Assembly (NCBI RefSeq): GCF_026151205.1
Contig: NC_087077.1
Location: 17,716,475 to 17,780,474 of the forward strand
Length of the DNA stretch: 64,000 bases
Reading direction: 5' to 3'
Source of the DNA: Bolinopsis microptera
Taxonomy: Eukaryota; Ctenophora; Tentaculata; Lobata; Bolinopsidae
Made by a program: the position numbers and the translations under genes. Below, one piece after another: positions 45,051-55,107 of this stretch (within the stretch, counting starts at the first letter, position 1; every line of letters begins with the position of its first letter). Below the pieces are notes generated by a model that worked only from the letters and a program-made list of their open reading frames with translations, was not told the origin of the DNA and searched no databases.

Positions 45051-46712
45051 GAACAGCGAGACAGAGAATGGACCGTGAGACAGAAATTGAACAGTGAGAC
45101 AGAAAATGAACACCGAGAAAGATTGAAAGGTAAGACAGGGAATTAACTCTAAAATAGAGAATGAACACTGATGCAGAGATTGAACAATGAGACGGAGAAT
45201 TAACGTCGAGACAGGAATGAACAGTGATTTAATAGTTAAACAGAGAATGATCACTGAGAAAGAGATTGAATAGTTAATCAGATAATGAACGTCGAGACAG
45301 ATTGAATAGTGAGACGGAGAATGAACACCGAGACAGATAATGAACATTGAGACAGATTGAATAGTGAGACGGATAATGAATGTCGAGACAGAGAATGAAC
45401 GCTGAGACAAAGATTGAACAGTTAAACAAGAAAATGAACAGTGAGACAGAGATTGAATAGTTAAGCAGATAATGAACGTTGAGACAGATTGAATAGTGAG
45501 ACAGAGAATTAACGTCGAGACAGAGAATGAACATTGAGACAGATTGAATATTGAGACGGATAATGAATGTCGAGACAGAGAATGAACGCTGAGACAAAGA
45601 TAGAACAGTTTAACAAGAAAATGAACAGTGAGACAGATATTGAACAGTTAAACAGATAATGAACATTGAGACAGATTGAATATTGAGACGGATAATGAAT
45701 GTCGAGACAGAGAATGAACGCTGAGACAAAGATTGAACAGTTAAACAAGAAAATGAACAGTGAGACAGATATTGAACAATTAAACAGATAATGAACATTG
45801 AGACAGATTGAATAGTGAGACGGAGAATGAACGTCGGGACAGAGAATGAACATTGAGACAGATTGAATAGTGAGACGGAAAATGAACGTCGAGACAGAGA
45901 ATGAACATTGAGACAGATTGAATATTGAGACGGATAATGAATGTCGAGACAGAGAATGAACGCTGAGACAAAGATTGAACAGTTAAACAAGAAAATGAAC
46001 AGTGAGACAGATATTGAACAGTTAAACAGATAATGAACATTGAGACAGATTGAATAGTGAGACGGAGAATGAACGTCGGGACAGAGAATGAACATTGAGA
46101 CAGATTGAATAGTGAGACGGAAAATGAACGTCGAGACAGAGAATGAACATTGAAACAGATTGAATAGTGAGACGGATAATGAATGTCGAGACAGAGAATG
46201 AACGCTGAGACAAAGATAGAATAGTTAAATAAGAAAATGAACAGTGAGACAGATATTGAACAGTTAAACAGATAATGAACGTTGCGACAGATTGAATAGT
46301 GAGACGGAGAATGAACGTCGAGACAGAGAATGAACAGTGCTCGACAGATATTGAATATTGAGACAGAGAATTAACGTCGAGACAGGAATGAACAGTGATT
46401 TAATAGTTAAACAACGAATGATCACTGAGAAAGAGATTGAATAGTTAAACAGATAATACACGTTGAGACGGATTGAATAGTGAGACGGAGAATGAACGTC
46501 GAGACAGAGAATGAACATTGAGACAGATTGAATAGTGAGACGTAGACGGATAATGAATGTCGAGACAGAGAATGAACGCTGAGACAAAGATTGAATAGTT
46601 AAACAAGAAAATGAACACTGAGACAGAGATTGAATAGTTAAACAGAGAATGAACGTTGAGACAGATTGAATAGTGGGATGGAGACAGATCGAATAGTTAG
46701 ACGGAGAATATC
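45051..46712. repeat. 1.66-kb minisatellite of ~19-20-bp units
   Basis: Built on variants of GAGACAGAGAATGAAC(A/G)(T/C)(T/C)G alternating with GAGACAGATTGAATAGT and GTTAAACAAGAAAATGAACA. A marker phrase GCTGAGACAAAG recurs at about 45,401, 45,588, 45,720, 45,962, 46,203 and 46,578, showing higher-order duplications (two of about 241 bp). Overlapping minus-strand frames of 60-160 codons are a by-product of the repeat and are not called as genes. Confidence 0.92.
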
Positions 46713-46805
46713 ATATTATGGTTAGTTTAATATCTAATATCTAAAATGCTGCACGGCTTTTAAAGTAATGTATTATCAAATATAATCGTATCTATGTTAT
46801 CTATA

Positions 46806-47757
46806 TTAGTTTCTTTTGTAAATATAGGATGCCACATCATTTGCGGTATCTGACAGTTTCTTTAAACATAATGCACGGACATCATCGTCCATCACGTCAA
46901 ACTCGGGATCATTAATGAAGGAAGTTATTCTGTTTGAAAGCTCCGCCAATCTCCTTTATAGTCTATGTCCCGTTTCTTCTTTCTTTTATCCCCATTTTCT
47001 CCAACCTCATCATCTTGTACTTCTTCATCCTCGTCTTCTGATGCTGGATAATCGCAGCATTTGTTTACATCTGCATCAGCTGGCCATATCCCAATATCAC
47101 TTCCTGCAAAAATAATATCGGATTTTATATTTTGACTATTATAAGAATTGGAAGCAAAGCAATATTAGGGAAAACCTGGCAAACCCTGCGGAGATGTGAT
47201 TTATGACTCTGATGGCAGAGAGTGATAACCCACTTTAACAGACAAAATTATCTTTGTCTTTCCAACCCTGATAACAACCAGGGTCCACACGGATACCTCG
47301 CCTCGGAGGTCGAAGTAATACCCTGCCTTTGATATTGATAATAATATTTACTGTTGGAAACTTCATATTTTCTCTACTAGCAGGCTCCACACCTCTTACA
47401 TCGACGCGGACGCACGGCCATAGCACATGAACGAGTTTATAAACCTCAATTTTGTCTTGTCTATTCAAATTGGATTGTAAACATGTATACAGATCAATTT
47501 AACAGACCTTTATCTTTTACGAAGAACGGTATGTTTCTGTAATCTTCAGGTAGGTCCTCCCATTTCATTAAACCATCATCGATAGCTTGAAAAATATGTC
47601 TGCAGGGGAAGTGGGTCCTGCTGAAGTTTCTGCAGGTGCAAGTTGGTCCTCTGATGTTCAGTTGGTGGGGCTCAGACCGGTGAGAGGATTTCACATGGAA
47701 TACTCCATCAACGACCTTGCACACTTTGCTTGACCGTTTACCTTCTAAAATTACTGG
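46806..47757 (-). CDS. 3' exons of a SWIM zinc-finger protein gene
   Basis: Two minus-strand exons: 47757-47508 and 47103-46806. The first encodes a SWIM zinc finger (CTCRNFSRTHFPCRHIF, pattern CxC..CxH) followed by a WEDLPEDYR segment. The second encodes an acidic stretch, a KRKKKRD basic stretch and a helical C-terminus (RALCLKKLSDTANDVASYIY). Both are joined in phase 1. A one-base frame break lies at 46,954-46,956. SWIM domains bind DNA or protein and occur in ZSWIM proteins and in MuDR-type transposases; with only the end visible I cannot tell which. Upstream exons were not found. The 91-bp tandem array starts 79 bp upstream of the SWIM exon. The gene may be a host gene or a transposon remnant. 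Confidence 0.6.
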
Positions 47758-47835
47758 CTGTTATTCAAAAAATCAAACCAAGAGAGAACACATAATATTT
47801 TGTCGCTTTATAATTCAAATTATTACAAAAAAACA

Positions 47836-48690
47836 GCTGCATAGAGTCCACTAGTATTTAATATTAGCCTGTACTGGCCCAATAAAATGTGACCTCCAGA
47901 TCAGTAAAATTAGGGGTGCTGTAAGAGCTGCATAGAGTCCACTAGTATTTAATATTAGCCTGTACTGGCCTAATAAAATGTGACCTCCAGATCAGTAAAA
48001 TTAGGGGTGCTGTAAGAGCTGCATAGAGTCCACTAGTATTTAATATTAGCCTGTACTGGCCCAATAAAATGTGACCTCCAGATCAGTAAAATTAGGGGTG
48101 CTGTAAAAGCTGCATAGAGTCCACTAGTATTTAATATTAGCCTGTACTGGCCCAATAAAATGTGACCTCCAGATCAGTAAAATTAGGGGTGCTGTAAGAG
48201 CTGCATAGAGTCCACTAGTATTTAATATTAGCCTGTACTGGCCTAATAAAATGTGACCTCCAGATCAGTAAAATTAGGGGTGCTGTAAGAGCTGCATAGA
48301 GTCCACTAGTATTTAATATTAGCCTGTACTGGCCCTATAAAATGTGACCTCCAGATCAGTAAAATTAGGGGTGCTGTAAGAGCTGCATAGAGTCCACTAG
48401 TATTTGATATTAGCCTGTACTGGCCTAATAAAATGTGACCTCCAGATCAGTAAAATTAGGGGTGCTGTAAGAGCTGCATAGAGTCCACTAATATTTAATA
48501 TTAGCCTGTACTGGCCTAATAAAATGTGACCTCCAGATCAGTAAAATTAGGGGTGCTGTAAGAGCTGCATAGAGTCCACTAGTATTTAATATTAGCCTGT
48601 ACTGGCCTAATAAAATGTGACCTCCAGATCAGTAAAATTAGGGGTGCTGTAAGAGCTGCATAGAGTCCACTAGTATTTAATATTAGCCGC
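47836..48690. repeat. Tandem array, nine 91-bp units plus a partial tenth
   Basis: Units begin GCTGCATAGAGTCCACTAG and include GTACTGGCC(C/T)AATAAAATGTG and AGATCAGTAAAATTAGGGG. Starts are exactly 91 bp apart (47,836, 47,927, 48,018 and so on to 48,655). Copies differ by only a few substitutions, so the array is young. The last unit stops sharply at TATTAGC and continues into the hairpin repeat. Identical spacers and long units argue against CRISPR. Confidence 0.95.
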
Positions 48691-48870
48691 GTCCTGGTAG
48701 GTTGTAAACCTACAAAGTCTTGTCATACGTTGTATGACCCACCGCGCACGAAGTGCGCGGCTCCCCCTGTAGCGTCGAAGACGCTACAGTGAAGACGCTA
48801 TAGTGAAGACGCTATAGTGAAACGACCGTGGGGGTCACCACGTGATACAAACAAAGTCTTGACACCACTT
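48688..48870 (+). repeat. Hairpin-rich repeat (copy B)
   Basis: Successive small palindromes: GTAGGTTGTAAACCTAC, CATACGTTGTATG, CCGCGCACGAAGTGCGCGG and TGTAGCGTCGAAGACGCTACA. A triplicated GAAGACGCTA(C/T)AGT follows, then CACCACGTGATACAAAC. It matches the reverse complement of 10,385-10,510 in order. Confidence 0.7.
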
Positions 48871-50404
48871 TAGTGTTTAGACAGGTTTCTGCTAATTATT
48901 ATAATATTTAGGCCGTTGCAACTTGTGTCAATATTTTCCAAATCTTTAAAATTTTCTTTCTCGTTTATGGTTTAGTTCTTCACAAGCGAGAGGGCTCAGG
49001 GCTCTGGTTAAATGTTAAAGCAAATATAGTTCCGTCCACGTTTGACTTTGCCACTCGTCATAATTGATCATGCTTTTATGTTCATGAATGCAAATCACAA
49101 ATATTTGATTCGCGATGTCAATCCTTCCTAGCTCGGCGAGGCCCAGTGGTGCATGTCGCCGATCTACGGAAGTTGCGAGAAGCATTATTGGATACGAAAA
49201 GCATTATTCATTATTGGATGCGCGCGCGACCCAATAGTGCATCGTGCTACAACACAACTATCAAATATATAAATGTTACTGGGCCGCGCTCAGCCTGTCA
49301 TTCCGCCAAATATAAATCTTTATTATGTTAATGAACATAATAGCCTGGGGTCCTCAGGTAAATATAAATGATGTTAACGGGTGATACTCGTAAAATATTT
49401 GTTCCATATATTAGGACCGCGTCGACGAGTCCAACTCGGCGCGTGTCCTGGTAGGTTATTATTATATAAACCTACAAGAATTATGATGAAGAAGAAAGAG
49501 CTACGCGCTATTTTGTACTTTGAAAATAAATGTAGACGAGTACAGTACGATCATCCTATCCGTAGCTGTGTCAAATTTTACGTAATATGTAACGTATAGC
49601 TCGCACATATGCAAATTAAATATGCAGTATGCACGGCGGTTTCACCTAACCACAAACTATGTGCTTTCGCGCCACTGCGGGCGCGCTTGTTTCACAAGTA
49701 AGTGAGGCGGGCGCGCGCTACTATATACTGCAAGCGCAAGGGCTCTGGATTAGATAAAGCAACACGGCGGTCAAGGGGGCTCTTCTTCAAAAATTTCTTT
49801 TTATATTCTGATTGATTCACGATGTCAATCCTTCGCAGCTCGGTGAGGCACAGTGGTGCATCTCGCCGATCTACCGAAGGTTGCGAGAAGAATTATTTGA
49901 TGCGCGGCGCGACCCAGTAGTGCATCGCGCTACAAATATTCTGATAATTTCCTGTTTATCAAAGCTTTCTTCGGAAGGTGCAGTTTATATCTCCGCCAAA
50001 AGCACACTCCCCAAATTGCGCGCATTGCTGTAAATTCTTTCAAACTTCATGAATCGAGATAATTTATTTTGCGATGTATTCAGAGTTAATATATGCACCT
50101 ATGCAAATCACTTGGAATACTTTTGAAAGAGAATAACAAGCGTAGCTTAAAAACGCTACTGACGTATTTCTCCATAACAAGCACAATAGTGTGAAAAGCC
50201 TTTGTCGATGTGCCTCGAAAGTGATCTTAAACGATTCCCCGTTCAATTTTGGTCGCAGAACGCTTGACATACGTTGCATGCCACTTTTCGCGCGCCAACT
50301 TAGTGCATAATCAAGGAAATTATAGACATATTTCATATTTCATACGTATCAAATTGGATGTGCTTTTGGCGGAGATATAACGTGCGCCTTCTTTGGAAAT
50401 AGAA
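48871..50404. repeat. Second cluster of CG-rich dispersed repeats
   Basis: Holds two dimeric units (49,109-49,258 and 49,813-49,942), the third copy of the GCGGAATGACAGGCTGAGC repeat (49,284-49,360, reverse), an ACGGGTGATACTCGTAAAAT unit (49,376-49,470) and a CTTTCGCGCC..TTTCACAAG block (49,659-49,700). Short plus-strand frames here (60-73 codons) coincide with these repeats and are not called as genes. Confidence 0.6.
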
Positions 50405-50930
50405 CTTTGAGTTCCTCAATCGTATCTTGTGGCTGTGCCACCCTGGGCGACCTTGTAAAATGGTCATTCAAGAAAATTCTCAATTCAGTTAAATTTGGGT
50501 CGAAGAGAGCTGAAATTCAAATATGTCGTACCGGACATACCGGTAGGACATATTCAAAATTACCATTGCATCAAAGTTTTCTCTGGATATACTGCTGGCT
50601 TCCAGTACCTTGATCGGTAACTTGTGTCACTCTCACCAACCTCACTGATTGTTTACTTGTCACTGGTCAAAATTTCAGTCAAAGCCGCGAAATTTCGGTC
50701 AAGGGGACAGGAGAAAAGCTCCTTTTCAAAAATCTTGCAAACTCTCTATTTATATTCTGAAGATTTTCTGTTTATAACAGATTTCTTTGAGAATAGAACT
50801 TTCAGTACCTCAATCGTGTCTTGTGCCATCCTCAGTGACCCTGTTGGATGGTCATTCAAGAAAAATTCAGTCAAAACAGTTTAATTTGGGTCGCGAAGAG
50901 CTGAAATTCAAAATGTGCATTGCAGCAATT
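50405..50930. repeat. Diverged ~350-bp satellite-like units (left group)
   Basis: Phrases such as GAGTTCCTCAATCGTATCTTG, GCATCAAAGTTTTCTC.GGATATACTG and AAAATTTCAGTCAAA recur here about 1.5 times. They match the better preserved tandem units at 59,940-60,775. Confidence 0.7.
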
Positions 50931-52680
50931 TGCAATTTGCAATAACAGCTGATGAACTCAAAGACCTGGTCTCAAAGATGTCCTTGAACTAGTTCGCTGC
51001 TTGGATCCAATCCCAGCATTTCTCTTAAAAATCTGTGTTGCTTTTTTACTCCACGTCTTGAACTCATCCTTAAAGACTGGAATCTTTCCCTCGGATATAA
51101 AGAAAGCAGTCATCAAGCCGAAGGAAAATGCTAATCAGTTAAACAAAAATTCAGTTTAACAAAAATTCAATTTTATGCCATTTATTACAGAGTAAACAAG
51201 TTTACAATAAATCAATTTGATATTTAAAGGAATCCTAAGTCAATGTGTAGTATGGTTGTCACTCTTTAAATAGATTAGATGTAGGTTGACGGGGCAAAGG
51301 AGTGTGCGTGCTGTTCGCTATTGCTCACACCAAACGGCAACCTAGTAAATGTTTTGTATGGACACCGGTCTCCATCACGATACAAAATTAGGATTGTAGA
51401 ATTTATTGTATAACTTTTAGTGCAGTGGAGGAAGCGGTGTGGTGCATTAATAGAGTGACTGTTATGTTGATATTCTCAGTAACTATCGACCAGTCTCTAA
51501 CCTTTCTGCCTTCTCCAAGATCCTAGAGAGAATTGTACTAAACCAGCTCAATAAATGTCCATCTCACGAATCCCAGCCTTTACTCAGAAGTCACAGGGTG
51601 GTGGGGGGGGGGTGGGCTGAAACCAGGTTTTCGATCAAACGCTGCCATTTGTAGCCATTTGTCGCCAAAAGCGAAAAACCTCATGACATAGTTGCTCTCG
51701 TCCAATGAAATTGCTGCATTTTATAAGCCAAGCTCCGCATACGAACATATGTAATTTAATTATGCATAATGATTTGCAAAATGCAGCGATTTCATTGGAC
51801 GAGAGCAACTGTATCATAAGGTTAATTGCTTTTGGCGACAAATGGCTACAAATGGCAGCGTTTGATCGAAAACCTGGTTTATGCAGCTGATTCCCAACTG
51901 TACATCTCATTTCAACCAAACCGTGTGGTACAGTTCACTGATGTCCGAGACAGAACAAACAAATGTCTGGCAGAGATAAAAGCATGGATGGTGAACAATT
52001 TCATGAAACTGAATGAAACAAAGACAGAACTACTGGTGTTAGGAAAGAGCCATGTTCTAAAAAAGTGTGAACTCAGTGTCCTCAGTCAGCTGGAAGCACC
52101 AAAATTCTACCTACGTAGTGAAGGCATTAAATTGATGTTGGTTCAAAACAACTGGTTATATCTAAGTTAGATTACTGTAATTCTCTGTACATGAATCTAC
52201 CCAAGACCAGATTAAACAAACTTAGATCCATCCTTAATGGGGCAGTTTTTTTTTCATTAGATAACATAGAAGACAGAACCACGGACTTAATTGCCTTCTT
52301 TTTGAATGCCCACATACTCCCTATAGACCAGCGAATCTTCTTTAAAGTTCGTCTATTAACCCACAAATCAGTTCAGGGTACTGTACCTGGTTACCTCAAA
52401 GCATTACTGGATGTGGATGTAGTGGATACAGAACTCTCAAACACTGTGATCAGGTCGAAGAGACCAGATTATCATCTCATGCTCAAGATACCAAAGAGTA
52501 AAAAGTCCAAAGTTGATGACAGACGTTTCTTAAGCCATGCACCGGTTGCATGGAACTCTTTTCCGCTGATGTTTAGATGTATTACTGATACCAACTGTTT
52601 CAATCGAATGTTAAAGAACCATTTATATCATCAGTTTTGATGTTTTTCTTTTCATTTGTCTTCACTTTGTAAGACACCTT
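50931..52680 (+). pseudogene. Fragmented L2/CR1-like reverse transcriptase with nested insertions
   Basis: Reverse transcriptase pieces appear in the right order. LDPIPAFLLKICVAFLL..IFPSDIKKAVIKP is at 50,999-51,130, NYRPVSNLSAFSKILERIVL at 51,483-51,598, YAADSQLYISF (the YADD box, already altered) at 51,881-52,165, and SKLDYCNSLYMNLP through the C-terminal domain (..LLTHKSVQGTVPGYLKALL.., VAWNSFPL) to a stop at 52,638. It is interrupted by about 340 bp of unknown DNA (51,140-51,478) and by a palindromic MITE. The 3' UTR is split by the copia element and resumes at 57,669. The endonuclease domain was not seen. Inactive. Confidence 0.8.
51620..51880. mobile_element. 261-bp palindromic MITE inside the L2-like element
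   Basis: The arms AAACCAGGTTTTCGATCAAA and its reverse complement pair over about 110 bp with few differences, around a short AT loop near 51,745. A poly-G run (51,598-51,612) precedes it. It lies between the NYRPVSN and YAAD blocks of the reverse transcriptase. Confidence 0.85.
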
Positions 52681-52843
52681 TGTTAACTTTAAATGGATCA
52701 CTATGCAATGAAACACACCAGTTGTTACAAGTAATTATCAAACCCCACAGACAACATGTTTGTGGTACATTCTGAAATAGAACACAATTAGTATATATTA
52801 TATCGACTATCATAAATATATAAACCAAATATATAGCAATTCA
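52681..52843 (-). repeat. 3' LTR of the copia element
   Basis: 163 bp, TGAATTGC...TTAACA on the minus strand (TG..CA ends). Identical to the LTR at 57,506-57,668. Confidence 0.96.
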
Positions 52844-53115
52844 CAATCTCCCATTCTTTCTTAAAAAGGCTTTGAAAGATTTAAAATATTAAATATAAAA
52901 TAAAGGTGTCACAAGAAAGACTATAATCTTTCTAAATATAACTTCCCTCTTTGTGGATACATGCACAACATGTAATAGAAAATCGTTTTAAACGAGCACA
53001 TTATATAAATCACAAATACCAATATATTCACTCTTTTAACTTCTTTAAGTTTCAAATTATTAAGATTATTAAAATCCTTCACACACAATATTAACAACTT
53101 TGAATACAATGTTTA

Positions 53116-54008
53116 TTATTGGAATACAATTCTAAACAGTTCATTGTCAAATTCTCCTGACGACAATACCTCCCGTAGCAGTGAAGTTGGAGCTCCAGCT
53201 TTAGTCAAACAATCTGCAAGCTGTTTCTTTGTTGAAATCCAACGAACTGTCATTTCACTATTGTTCACTCGCTGTCTCAGGCAAGCTATTGGTATCCTCA
53301 ATCCCTTGTCATCAACATTTTTCGAGGTTTGGATAGCATCATGTAGAGACTTGCAATCAGTCATTACAATTACATCAAGTTTTCCAGATAACATGATCTC
53401 ACTCAGCTGAGCTTGGATCAACTCACATGTTTCCACTGCTTCGATCATTGCCCAAATCTCCGCTGCTAAAGTACTTTTACATACTCTCCGGATTTTTCTA
53501 CTCTGCCATGTAATGGGGCAAGATTTTCCTGTAAGCGAAACAAGGAAAATTATGAAGCCTCCCTGAGAGCTACCATCCTTCAAGTTTCCATACGATGCAT
53601 CACAGAAAACCACTAAGACTGACTCAGGCAACAGTAGTTTCTTAAACCTGAGTGTTAGAGGATTCTTTTCTAAGAACTTTACTGTTTTGTTTACCATTTT
53701 CAAATCTGCGATGGTCCCTTCAGTCACAGAATTACTAGCAAAACATGTAGCATAAGCTACATCTGGCCGTGTCTGTGTTGATACCCACAACAACTGTCCG
53801 CACACAGTTCTCAGTTGTTGCTTTTCTTTCTCGTTGATTGGGAGCGTATTTCGATTCACTCGGGTGGGGTCGATCTCTATTCTTGAAATCTGGTCTGCAT
53901 ACCCCAGTTGTGATACCAGAATTCCAGATTGTGTTTGCTTTACATCAAGACCAGTATAAGCAAATTCAACTTCGACCTCCGTACTTAGACGAAACTTCTT
54001 CTTCAGTT
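53116..54008 (-). pseudogene. copia pol, C-terminal part: end of reverse transcriptase and RNase H
   Basis: The open frame continues the polymerase beyond the break at 54,009. It includes the connection segment (QLLWVSTQTRPDVAYATCF) and RNase H (FCDASYGN, STLAAEIWAM, DCKSLHDA) with the expected acidic residues, and ends at 53,116. Length and motif order are normal for copia elements. The frame upstream of the first Met (53,859) is open back to the break. Confidence 0.88.
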
Positions 54009-54011
54009 CCC

Positions 54012-54982
54012 AATAACTTCCTTTTCAAACTTCTTGCTTCCACTGAACATCAGATCATCAACATGCACAGCAATGATACCCTCGAGTTTTCCTTCATCAT
54101 ACCAGAACATGAATGACTCATCATATGACGATACCACAACATTTAACTTCACTAGAGTATCACGAAGCTCAACATACCACATTCTAGGTCCGTCTACTAA
54201 CCCGTAAATACATTTGTTCAGTTTCCAGATTTTCCTCGTTTCAGCTTCCTTCGGAGGAATAATGAAGACATCTCTTGAAATCTTCTTGCCTTGCAAGAAG
54301 GCAGCCTGAACATCGATGTGTTGTAACTTCCAACTTTCTGTTGCAACTATTGTAAGGAGCAGTCTTATAGAGTCCCTGTTACATGTTGGGGAGTCCTTTC
54401 GTATGTTGCTACTATTTTCTTGATAACCAAGTGCCACTAAACGAGCTTTAACAGAACCTTCTGCTTTCTTTGTAATTACCCAACGAACACCAACATTGGA
54501 CTGTTCGTTTGCATCAACTTCCACGTAAACCTTGTTTACTTTGAACTTCTCAAGCTCTGCTTGCTTGGCATCTACAACTGCTTGGTCATACATACTCACA
54601 CTGGACAGCAACACCTCTTCTTCTGTTTCTGGTGACAGGTCATCTCTCCAATTCACAGCAAGCTCATACCAATCCACACATTGGATGCTCTCCTCACCAT
54701 CAAGTTGAATATTTACACAGTTTTTGTAACTGCCAGTTGATTTTCCCGCACGGCTATGGATATAAGCTTTATGCCAGATCTCACCATCCTCCTCTGGATA
54801 CTTTGGAAGAAACTCCACGTGACTTCTTGCTTTAGGAAGTCCTGATTTGTGCTGAGGTCTGATTGTTGCTGTTGTCTCACTTTGAGGCAGTGTTTCTGTT
54901 TCCGGTACAGAAACTGCTGTTTCCATAGAGCAAGATGGTTGATCCTCTAGGAAATTTCTCTGCGTCTCTAACATGGGGATTT
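54012..54982 (-). pseudogene. copia pol, reverse transcriptase part
   Basis: A 323-codon frame with the copia reverse transcriptase blocks: RWVITKKAEGSVKARLVA, then LQHIDVQAAFLQG, then the catalytic VHVDDLMFSG. Frame breaks at both ends separate it from the integrase tether and from the RNase H part. All catalytic residues of the polymerase core appear present. Confidence 0.9.
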
Positions 54983-55107
54983 TGGTGAACTTGATACAAT
55001 ACTCGGGTTAGGTTGCCCAACAACTGACTCTGAGGTAATGGGATATCCTGTTGTTGTATCCCTGGTTAGATGACATGCACTGCACTTATAATACTGATTT
55101 CCATGCT

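Noticed and set aside
45018-46587. Series of minus-strand frames in the 45-46.6 kb region
   Set aside because: Generated by the minisatellite; frames overlap and shift with unit length changes, and composition follows the repeat.
47836-48690. Possible CRISPR array
   Set aside because: The 91-bp units are contiguous with no variable spacers, and the DNA is eukaryotic.
44698-49470. Hammerhead-ribozyme-like phrase CGACGAGTCC in the ACGGGTGAT repeat
   Set aside because: The conserved GAAA segment and cleavage-site geometry are not visible; similarity is limited to a few bases.
49146-50033. 60-73-codon frames in the CG-rich repeat cluster
   Set aside because: They coincide with dispersed repeats and are not preserved among copies.
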